From Proteobacteria bacterium UBA1847 (GTDB lineage Bacteria > Pseudomonadota > Gammaproteobacteria > Steroidobacterales > Woeseiaceae), in NCBI GenBank assembly GCA_002338605.1, contig DDIP01000281.1, positions 1-19,311 of the forward strand: a DNA stretch of 19,311 nt, in the 5' to 3' direction. The notes below the pieces were generated by a model. The model was not told the DNA's origin, did no database searches, and was given only the letters and a program-made list of their open reading frames with translations. This document shows positions 1 to 5,632 of this stretch, in pieces. How positions within the stretch are numbered: the first letter of the stretch is position 1; every line of letters starts with the position of its first letter. The translations under genes were made by a program, and so were the position numbers.

Positions 1-6
1 TAGGGA

Positions 7-465
7 TTAATCGCCGGCGTCATTGTCATGCTTGCGATCCCTCTCAAGACCCTCGCGTTCGCCTTTCAGTTTGTCTCGCTTTGCTCGAGCCGCGGCGCGC
101 TCTTCATCATTCATCGACTGCCAGCGTTGCCGACGTTGCTGTTTTTTCGCCGCACGTTTTTCCCGGGCCGCAGTGCGTTCTTCCTCGGACATCGACTGCC
201 ATTTTTCCCGCGCGGCCGCTCGGTTGATGTCGCGATTCGCCATACGTTTTTCGCGTAAAGCCTGCTTTTGCTCGTCAGTCATACTGTCGTATTCACTGCG
301 CCATTTCTCGCGCATGGCTTTTCGCTCGTCGTCCGACATGCTTTCAAGATAAGCCCGACGATCTTCAGGCGACATCGAATCGACTTCCGCAGCCGATTGC
401 GCCAGCGCCATGCAGGGCAATATCGTCAGACTTGCCAGCGCCACAATGATGGACATTCTTCGCAT
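7..465 (-). CDS. Secreted charged repeat protein, DUF3106-like
   Basis: This is a 152-residue protein with a Sec signal peptide (charged MRRM start, hydrophobic core, cleavage expected after ALA near residue 22-23). The mature part is almost entirely charged. It repeats a motif of the form SM-S/T/N-x-E/D-x-R/K about five times, each followed by a helical stretch of the type AxREKxxx. The spacing and composition resemble DUF3106-type periplasmic proteins (LSPEER...LRERW repeats), but I recognise the pattern only and no function. The start at 465 is chosen because AGGAGA lies 7-8 bases upstream and the signal peptide begins there; an open frame continues further upstream without homology-like content. 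It is divergent from the lipoprotein gene at 530, with 64 bases between them. A helical, low-complexity envelope protein is likely. Confidence that it is a gene is high, function unknown. Confidence 0.85.
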   Translation of the reverse strand: MRRMSIIVALASLTILPCMALAQSAAEVDSMSPEDRRAYLESMSDDERKAMREKWRSEYDSMTDEQKQALREKRMANRDINRAAAREKWQSMSEEERTAAREKRAAKKQQRRQRWQSMNDEERAAARAKRDKLKGEREGLERDRKHDNDAGD

Positions 466-529
466 GTGTGATTTCTCCTGTCTTAACAGCGATACTATAG
501 TAACGAAGGGTTTTTCCATTGGTTGACAT

Positions 530-1105
530 ATGTCTATAACTTCAATGCGGGTTTTGACCCCGCTTCTGTGTCTTGGTTTCGCACTCGGCGCGTGTGTTGC
601 GGGGCCGACACTGGTCAGCAAGAGTGCCGTGGTCCCGGATGGCGTTGATTTCACCGGAATGTGGCAGCTGCGCAATGGGTCCGGAGTCGAGCGACGGTCC
701 GACAATGCAGCATCCCGTGAGGATTTGATTGTCCTGGATCGCGACGCCGATCCGCGACGTGGCAGGAGCAAGTCGAATCGATCTGTGCAGGTGTTTATCG
801 AGTATGGAGAATCGCTAAAGATTACTCAGACTCGCTACGGACTGTTCATCAGCTATGACCGGTCAGTCGTTGAAGAATTCACTTTTGGCGAGAATCGCGA
901 GGTGACGATCGGCCCTATTGAAGCGATGCGTGCTTCGGGATGGGAGGGCGACAGTTTGGTGATTGAAACGCTCGATGATGCCGGGTCGATCCTGTCTGAG
1001 TCCTGGCGCTTTGAGGGTAGCAAGGATGTCCTGGTGCGGAATATTCGAATCACCAAGGGTGACACGGAAATCTTCTCCCGGCGGCAGGTGTTTGACCGGA
1101 TTTGA
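530..1105 (+). CDS. Hypothetical lipoprotein
   Basis: This is a 191-residue protein of unknown function. The N-terminus is a type II signal peptide with a lipobox LGAC, the cysteine being residue 22, so an acylated outer- or inner-membrane lipoprotein in the periplasm is predicted. The mature part holds a D-F-T-G-M-W-Q-L segment (residues 40-47) and alternating short beta-type stretches. This is reminiscent of small beta-rich periplasmic domains that begin with a GxW motif, but I cannot name the family. An alternative ATG at 545 (residue 6) would still give an intact signal peptide; neither start has a convincing ribosome-binding site. It is divergent from the repeat protein at 7-465 and convergent with the TonB-like gene, with a branched hairpin in between. 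Confidence 0.8.
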   Translation: MSITSMRVLTPLLCLGFALGACVAGPTLVSKSAVVPDGVDFTGMWQLRNGSGVERRSDNAASREDLIVLDRDADPRRGRSKSNRSVQVFIEYGESLKITQTRYGLFISYDRSVVEEFTFGENREVTIGPIEAMRASGWEGDSLVIETLDDAGSILSESWRFEGSKDVLVRNIRITKGDTEIFSRRQVFDRI

Positions 1106-1109
1106 ATAA

Positions 1110-1169
1110 GGGCGGCGACTCCTGGGTCAGCCCGGCGGGAAGGAAAGGCCTTCTTTGGAGCCGCCGCCC
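1110..1169. terminator. Branched hairpin between convergent genes
   Basis: The outer arms at 1110-1122 (GGGCGGCGACTCC) and 1157-1169 (GGAGCCGCCGCCC) pair over 13 positions with one mismatch. They enclose two further small stems: GGG/CCC at 1124-1126 and 1131-1133, and GAAGG/CCTTC at 1139-1143 and 1149-1153 with a 5-base loop. The hairpin lies between a + gene ending at 1105 and a - gene ending at 1178, so a bidirectional transcription end is the natural reading. There is no good T-tract on either side, so classical intrinsic termination is uncertain. Confidence 0.5.
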
Positions 1170-1177
1170 GTCTTGCT

Positions 1178-1774
1178 CTAATCGTTGATTTCAAACGTAA
1201 AGATGTTTCGTATGCCTCGGGTAGTCATTGGGACGCCATCAACTACGCGCGCTTTGTACCGAAAGCGTTCCGCGGCGCGGACAGCCTCTTTCTCGAAGAT
1301 ACTGTGGCTAGACTCGATCGCCTCGGCATTCATAACTCGCCCGGCGGCATCAACATCGAACTGGACAACAACGTGGCCCTCGAGGCCCATCGCCAGGGCG
1401 CGAGCAGGGTAGACAGGGCTGACCCGCACTATATTCACTAGCGCTCCGTCGCTTGGCGCGCCAAGAACAATCCCACCGTCTTTCGGCGGATTCAACGTGG
1501 TAAGCCGTGGGACAGCGATCGTCTGCGAGCTGGCTGACTGGTCCGGTCGTTTCGGTGTGTCGACGCTCTTGACCAGTTCCTCCTTGACGATTTTTGGTGG
1601 TTCCGGTTGCACCGGCGTGTCGCGAATTTTCACTGGCAGCCAGGTCGTGGCTATCGGGGGCTTGATGTCAGAATCGGCACCGGGCTGGAGGGTGATCAGC
1701 AATTGCATGACGTAAAGCAGTGCAAAAGTCATCAGGGTGCCGGTTGAAACGGCGGACGCGTATCTCGCCAACAT
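1178..1774 (-). CDS. TonB family energy transducer-like protein
   Basis: This 198-residue protein has the TonB layout. A single N-terminal membrane segment spans about residues 12-28, a proline/lysine-rich spacer about 39-96 (PVQPEPPKIVKEELVKS), and a C-terminal TonB domain about 108-198. The domain carries the usual SPVYPARALAMGLEGHVVV stretch and the V-D-A-A-G-R-V segment. TonB proteins sit in the inner membrane and pass proton-motive energy to outer-membrane receptors. No ExbB, ExbD or receptor gene is adjacent, so its partner is unknown and it may be a paralogue with a dedicated role. The start is well supported by AAGGAG 6-7 bases upstream. It is divergent from padR across a 117-base region with strong inverted repeats, so PadR control is likely (inference). 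Confidence 0.88.
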   Translation of the reverse strand: MLARYASAVSTGTLMTFALLYVMQLLITLQPGADSDIKPPIATTWLPVKIRDTPVQPEPPKIVKEELVKSVDTPKRPDQSASSQTIAVPRLTTLNPPKDGGIVLGAPSDGALVNIVRVSPVYPARALAMGLEGHVVVQFDVDAAGRVMNAEAIESSHSIFEKEAVRAAERFRYKARVVDGVPMTTRGIRNIFTFEIND

Positions 1775-1810
1775 GTCAATCTCCTTGAAATCTCCCGCCT
1801 GGACGAATGC

Positions 1811-1882
1811 CTTGAACTACTAGGTATAATACATACCTAGAACCACAAAGTAACCGTTGAAATACCTATTAGTTCAAGGTAT
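1811..1882. promoter_or_regulatory. Inverted-repeat operator region, probable PadR sites
   Basis: Several ATACCTAG-type boxes are nested here. CTAGGTAT at 1820-1827 and ATACCTAG at 1833-1840 form a perfect 8-bp inverted repeat with a 5-base spacer. The longer arm 1811-1827 (CTTGAACTACTAGGTAT) is repeated inverted at 1862-1878 with 16 of 17 matches. ATACC at 1862-1866 also pairs with GGTAT at 1878-1882. A TATAAT sequence lies inside the first palindrome at 1825-1830. The region sits between the divergent tonB-like and padR genes. PadR proteins are dimers that bind such palindromes and often repress their own gene, so an operator controlling both directions is inferred. Well-spaced -35 boxes were not found. 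Confidence 0.7.
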
Positions 1883-1891
1883 CCTGCGCCG

Positions 1892-2230
1892 ATGGCTCAA
1901 TCGAACCCCCCATTCATGAGTGGCGTACCGGAATTGCTGCTGTTGCAGCTGCTGAACGAGCAGGAAATGTACGGCTACGAACTGGTGCGTTCGATCAAGA
2001 CCGTCACGCGAGATGCAATATCGCTGGGTGAGGGCGTTATTTACCCGGTGTTGCACAGCCTGGAGCGCAACGGATCTTTGAAATCGAAGCGCAAGACGGT
2101 TGGCGGGCGCACTCGCGTCTACTATTCACTGACGCGGAAAGGCGGCGACCGGCTCGAAAAGCTGCAGGACGACTGGCGTCGAATTCAGGGCGGTGTGGCG
2201 ATAGCGCTGGCTGGCACTGCCAATGCGTGA
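1892..2230 (+). CDS. PadR family transcriptional regulator
   Basis: This is a 112-residue protein matching the PadR winged-helix family. The segment ELLLLQLLNEQEMYGYELVR begins the first helices (about residues 14-33). SLGEGVIYPVLHSLERNGSLKS is the recognition helix region (about 44-65), and TRVYYSLTRKG is the wing (about 73-83). The short C-terminal helix (about 84-100) is the size expected of the small PadR subfamily. PadR proteins are usually dimeric repressors. The gene overlaps the next one by 8 bases, indicating co-translation with the HAAS-like membrane protein, a common PadR partnership. The start at 1892 is the first in frame; an internal ATG at 1916 gives the more usual PadR N-terminus but has no better ribosome-binding site. 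The repeats immediately upstream suggest autoregulation. Confidence 0.93.
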   Translation: MAQSNPPFMSGVPELLLLQLLNEQEMYGYELVRSIKTVTRDAISLGEGVIYPVLHSLERNGSLKSKRKTVGGRTRVYYSLTRKGGDRLEKLQDDWRRIQGGVAIALAGTANA

Positions 2231-2648
2231 ACCCGATTTCAACGCGCTGGCAACCAGTCTGCTTCAACATGGCATCGTGCCACGGCACGTACGCAGGACA
2301 GTCAACGAACTGCGTGACCACTACGATGACCTGGTCGACTCGGCTGTTGACGCTGGCGCCAGCAGTAAAGCAGCGCGGCATATCGCGGCACAACAGCTGG
2401 GGTCGATGGATGGGATTGTGAGGGCAATGGCATCCCGGCGAGAGCTCAAGACCTGGGCATTTCGCTATCCTCGACTGGCTGTCGTTGTCTATCCGCTGGC
2501 TTGTCTTGCCGTACTACCGGCAATGCCGGTGTTCGCTGGCATAGTGCACCGGACGGCGCTGGCACGCTGGGGTGCGAGCCTGCTTGCGGCCGGCCTGGTC
2601 ACTGCGTTGATGCTGTTGAGCATGCAGTTGTCTATCCTGCTGGGCTAA
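2223..2648 (+). CDS. HAAS/DUF1700-like two-TM membrane protein
   Basis: This 141-residue protein has an N-terminal soluble helical part (about residues 1-75). It includes the pattern RRTVNELRDHYDDLVD and a following QLG motif, typical of the HAAS / permease-prefix type domain found next to PadR regulators. Two membrane helices follow at about 80-103 and 115-140. It overlaps padR by 8 bases (ATGCGTGA), so the two are almost certainly one transcript. Such partners are thought to act with PadR in envelope-stress or transporter regulation, but the exact role here is unknown. The 3' end overlaps the convergent DUF3108 gene by 17 bases. The domain assignment is from pattern recognition only. Confidence 0.8.
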   Translation: MREPDFNALATSLLQHGIVPRHVRRTVNELRDHYDDLVDSAVDAGASSKAARHIAAQQLGSMDGIVRAMASRRELKTWAFRYPRLAVVVYPLACLAVLPAMPVFAGIVHRTALARWGASLLAAGLVTALMLLSMQLSILLG

Positions 2649-3435
2649 GCGTGCCTTCGCTGACAAGCGGCGAATAGCTCACAAGCGTTGCCCGGAAACT
2701 CAGTTTTCCTTTCCGATGCTGTTCGATGACTACCGGCAGGTAGCCGAGCGCTTCGACACACCACAGTGTCGTAACGCGCGACGAACCTTCTTTTTGATGC
2801 TGGATTCCGACGGCTGTATATGTTCCCGCCTTGGTTTCAACCTGTCGGGTTCCTGCGTTCCGGACATTCGCGATGCGCATCTTGTCGACATCGAAAAGCA
2901 CATACTGGTCCGCAACTTTGCCGTTCTGCAGGTCGCTCATCAGGGCGTACTGGATTGATACGTTGTCGTACGCCAAGCCGTCGAGATGCAGGACAACATC
3001 TTCACTACCCACGGTGCCCGTCGCGGTATTGGTGCTCCAGTCAAAGCTGAGATCGACCGGCGGGTCATCGCGTATCGTGTCGATTGCGTGGTATCGGTCG
3101 GGCAGGATTCCGCTGGCTACGCGTGAAAATTCGGATGTGACATCCATCTCACCGCGACTGACCAGCCGAGACATCCCGGTCGGCTCAATCAGGTGCCTGG
3201 CAACATAACCGCTGTCGGTCTCGCGGAGTTCGGTATTAAGCCGCCCCGACACAACGGATATCCGAACCTTGTACTCGGCGGTGTGTGGCACCAGCCCGCC
3301 CGCCCCAAACACCGGACCCACCACAAAAATCATGGTGGCAGTCACCCTAATTGAGAATCGAATTAAGGTAACTGCCACCTTATTTAGTGGTGATCGAATT
3401 GTGGTGACTGTCACCTTATTGTTTGTGGGTTTCAT
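2632..3435 (-). CDS. DUF3108 family periplasmic protein
   Basis: This is a 267-residue protein. From about residue 48 it matches DUF3108 as I know it: TAEYKVRISVVSG near the start, then a beta-rich domain ending in LGYLPVVIEQHRKGKL. The family is exported and function is unassigned. The start at 3435 lies 7 bases after the upstream acyltransferase stop, consistent with translational coupling. Residues 6-34 are encoded by REP-like repeats and carry a visible internal repeat, NKVTVTTIR then NKVAVTLIR, with a period of 12 residues. The predicted signal sequence core (VTATMIFVVGPVFGAGG, about 31-47) is therefore partly repeat-derived. A shorter start at 3333 (residue 35) would leave little positive charge, so the long form is preferred but not certain. 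Confidence 0.8.
   Translation of the reverse strand: MKPTNNKVTVTTIRSPLNKVAVTLIRFSIRVTATMIFVVGPVFGAGGLVPHTAEYKVRISVVSGRLNTELRETDSGYVARHLIEPTGMSRLVSRGEMDVTSEFSRVASGILPDRYHAIDTIRDDPPVDLSFDWSTNTATGTVGSEDVVLHLDGLAYDNVSIQYALMSDLQNGKVADQYVLFDVDKMRIANVRNAGTRQVETKAGTYTAVGIQHQKEGSSRVTTLWCVEALGYLPVVIEQHRKGKLSFRATLVSYSPLVSEGTLSPAG
3334..3420. repeat. REP/REPIN-like palindromic repeat cluster
   Basis: Three copies of a GGTGACTGYCACC-type palindromic core lie within 87 bases. Copy A at 3334-3346 (GGTGGCAGTCACC) is inverted relative to copy B at 3367-3379 (GGTAACTGCCACC). With flanks, 3334-3379 is a 46-base near-palindrome with 19-bp arms, two mismatches and an 8-base centre. Copy C at 3403-3415 (GGTGACTGTCACC) is itself a perfect 6-bp stem around one base. 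Units 3357-3384 and 3393-3420 are 28-base direct repeats with four differences and a 36-base period. This organisation matches REP elements that are mobilised by RAYT (Y1 tyrosine) transposases; no such transposase is in this window. The cluster overlaps the 5' end of the DUF3108 gene. Confidence 0.75.
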
Positions 3436-3442
3436 TGACTTG

Positions 3443-4132
3443 CTATTCCGGATGTTTCAGGGCTGATTCGCAGTCTGCCATCAGGGACATGACTGCCGCC
3501 TGAACATTGAGGCGATGCGGTTCCAGGTTGTCCAGCGGCGTATCGGCCGGAATCGGGTAGGGTTCGCCCTCGGCCGCCGTGATTCGTGCGAAAGGCTTCG
3601 GGATCATGAAATGGTCCCAGCGGTTCAGGTACCAGGCCCTGTCCGCCGCGCAGGCGACCGGTATGATCGGTACACCCGCAATGCGGGCCATCAGGATGGC
3701 GCCCATCTTGAACTCGTATTTCGGTCCTCGGGGGCCGTCGGCCGTGGTGACGATCGAGTAGCCGTTTTTCATCATTTTCTGCATGTCACGCAATGCAAGC
3801 GCACCGCTCTGGTTGGCCGAGCCGCGAATGACTTCCGCGCCCCAGGCGCGCGCAATGCGCTCGGGTACTTCGCCATCGACAGACCCCGATACTAGGAAGC
3901 AGGCTTTGAATCCCTGCCTGACCCAGGAGCGCATCAGCGTCGACCCGACCACATGGTGCTGGTGCCAATAGCAGGGCGCGCAGAGCATTTTGCCGTGGAG
4001 GAAGGGTTCAATATGCTGCTCACCAATCGTCTTCTGGATGCGATACGTGGCCGTCAGGAGTGCAATCACGCCACGCAACAGCGGCACACCGAGAAAGTAG
4101 TAGAGCCGCCGCGCCGCCGTCATTCGGCGCAT
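3443..4132 (-). CDS. DUF374 lysophospholipid acyltransferase family protein
   Basis: This is a 229-residue protein of the DUF374 branch of LPLAT/LpxL-like acyltransferases. Visible hallmarks are CYWHQHHVVGSTLMRSW (about residues 54-70, the region of the catalytic His), SGSVDGE (about 72-78), RGSANQSGALALRDM (about 93-107) and ADGPRGPKYEFKMG (about 121-134). IAGVPIIPVACAA follows at about 141-153. A hydrophobic stretch near residues 10-28 suggests inner-membrane association. Such enzymes transfer fatty acyl groups to lysophospholipid or lipid A-type acceptors; the acceptor here is unknown. The start at 4132 is chosen because homology-like sequence begins there; 4123 is possible, and neither has a strong ribosome-binding site. 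The open frame extends to 4456 but without family-like sequence. The gene lies 7 bases upstream of DUF3108 and is divergent from the P450. Confidence 0.88.
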   Translation of the reverse strand: MRRMTAARRLYYFLGVPLLRGVIALLTATYRIQKTIGEQHIEPFLHGKMLCAPCYWHQHHVVGSTLMRSWVRQGFKACFLVSGSVDGEVPERIARAWGAEVIRGSANQSGALALRDMQKMMKNGYSIVTTADGPRGPKYEFKMGAILMARIAGVPIIPVACAADRAWYLNRWDHFMIPKPFARITAAEGEPYPIPADTPLDNLEPHRLNVQAAVMSLMADCESALKHPE

Positions 4133-4317
4133 CGATGACGTGCTGCGCCTCGATTCCACGGAGTCGAAGTCTTTTTTTGGCGTATCGGTCAATGCTACGG
4201 CCTGCCTGGCGGGTGAGGAACGCGAATTGCTGCCTGAGTTTGCAGTATCGAATCTCTGCCGGTCAATGTAATATTGCGCCTGATTTTTCAATACGATACG
4301 ACGCAGCTCACCGTTCA

Positions 4318-5625
4318 ATGACCTCTGCACAGCCAAGCTACAGGCTTCCACCTGGCCCCGAAGAGCCTGTGGCGCTTGGGATAGATCCCGAGACGCTGAC
4401 AACGCTGACGCGGCTGCAACGCGACTACGGCGATATGGTGAGCATGCATCGGCCAAATGGCCGACTGGCTTATTTCATCAATGACCCGGTCGAAGTGCAT
4501 CGAATCCTCGCGCGCCGACATACCAGGTATCGCAAGGGACCTGGCTTCGAGCGGGTCAAAATGCTGCTTGGCAATGGGCTGATCGTCAGTGACGGTGATG
4601 TCTGGCGTCGCTCCCGACGCATGATTCAGCCGGCATTTGGTCGCCAGAATATTCACCGACTGGTTGACGTGATGGTGGAATGCAGCCAGCGGCGCGATCG
4701 GCATTGGTCGAGGCTTGCCGCAAACGGCGAACAGTGCAATATCACATCGGAAACCTCGGATTTCGCGCTGGAACTGATCCTGATCAGCATTTTCGGCAAA
4801 GATTACGACGATCGAATCATCACTGACGGCGAAAACCCGTTCGCCTTCCTGAGCCGCGATTCGGCGCGGGACCTGAGCGTCGTCTTGAGGGTGCGACATT
4901 TACGCGAGTTGCTGACGAGCATCATTGAAGACCGAAAATCCGGCAAGCATGCAGAATCATTCGATTTTCTATCGGTTTACCTGAGTGCCGTCGACAAGCA
5001 CGGCAAAGGTTTTAGCCGTGGCGAATTGCTCGACGAGCTGATGACATTGATCGTCGCCGGCTTCGAAACGTCGGCCAACACCCTGAACTGGGTCTGGTAC
5101 CTCATCGCCAGTTACCCCGATATCGAAGCGCGAATTATCGCGGAGGCAGAGCGATTCCTGCCCGATGCCGAATCGGTCAACAGCGAATCGCTGATGGCTA
5201 TGGAATACACCCAGCAGGTGCTGGAAGAGACCCTGCGACTCTACCCGCCGGTCTGGCTGTTCACGCGTCGAGCCCACGAGGACGATGAGCTTGCTGACTA
5301 CGATGTCCCGCAGGGTACGGACATCTACCTGTCGCCATTTATCCTGCAGCGCAGCGAACACTATTGGCCGGATCCTGATTGCTTCGATCCGGAGCGCTTC
5401 GCTGCGAGCGATGGCAACAAGAAAGATCGGCCATACTTCCCGTTCTCACTGGGACCGAGGCGATGTGTCGGAGAATATTTCTCGTTTATGGAAATGAAGG
5501 TTCACCTCGGCCTTCTGCTTCCGAGATTTCGCATGCTGCGAGTCGATGATTCCAGACCGGAGCTCGAACTTGGCATAAACTTGCGTTCAGCCAATGACAT
5601 CTTTATGAAACCAGTACGACGTTAG
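4318..5625 (+). CDS. Cytochrome P450
   Basis: This is a 435-residue complete P450. The I-helix oxygen-activation motif AGFETS is at residues 247-252, and the K-helix ExxR is E304-R307 in EETLRLYPP. The PERF-type segment is at about 358-361, and the heme loop PFSLGPRRCVGE has the heme-ligating cysteine at residue 383. There is no membrane anchor, so it is a soluble bacterial enzyme that needs separate redox partners, none of which is adjacent. The N-terminus PSYRLPPGPEEP is typical of P450s whose substrates are fatty acids or hydrophobic chains. The open frame reaches back to 4060, but the sequence before residue 1 as given here is not P450-like; no clear ribosome-binding site precedes 4318. 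It is the first gene of the operon with the FAAL-ACP (7-base gap) and KAS III, so its substrate may be an ACP-bound chain (inference). Confidence 0.93.
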   Translation: MTSAQPSYRLPPGPEEPVALGIDPETLTTLTRLQRDYGDMVSMHRPNGRLAYFINDPVEVHRILARRHTRYRKGPGFERVKMLLGNGLIVSDGDVWRRSRRMIQPAFGRQNIHRLVDVMVECSQRRDRHWSRLAANGEQCNITSETSDFALELILISIFGKDYDDRIITDGENPFAFLSRDSARDLSVVLRVRHLRELLTSIIEDRKSGKHAESFDFLSVYLSAVDKHGKGFSRGELLDELMTLIVAGFETSANTLNWVWYLIASYPDIEARIIAEAERFLPDAESVNSESLMAMEYTQQVLEETLRLYPPVWLFTRRAHEDDELADYDVPQGTDIYLSPFILQRSEHYWPDPDCFDPERFAASDGNKKDRPYFPFSLGPRRCVGEYFSFMEMKVHLGLLLPRFRMLRVDDSRPELELGINLRSANDIFMKPVRR

Positions 5626-5632
5626 GAAATCG

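Noticed and set aside
23..352. Long + strand open frames opposite the repeat protein (serine/arginine/phenylalanine-rich)
   Set aside because: They mirror the repeats of the - strand gene, have no ribosome-binding site, and their composition is typical of antisense shadow frames.
523..545. TTGACA at 523-528 as a -35 box
   Set aside because: It overlaps the start codon of the lipoprotein gene and has no -10 at a workable distance (the TATAAC downstream is only 5 bases away).
4060..4317. N-terminal extension of the P450 and of the opposite acyltransferase frame (to 4456)
   Set aside because: Both extensions are low-similarity, basic or serine-rich sequence without family features; the region is better read as the divergent promoter region plus chance open frame.
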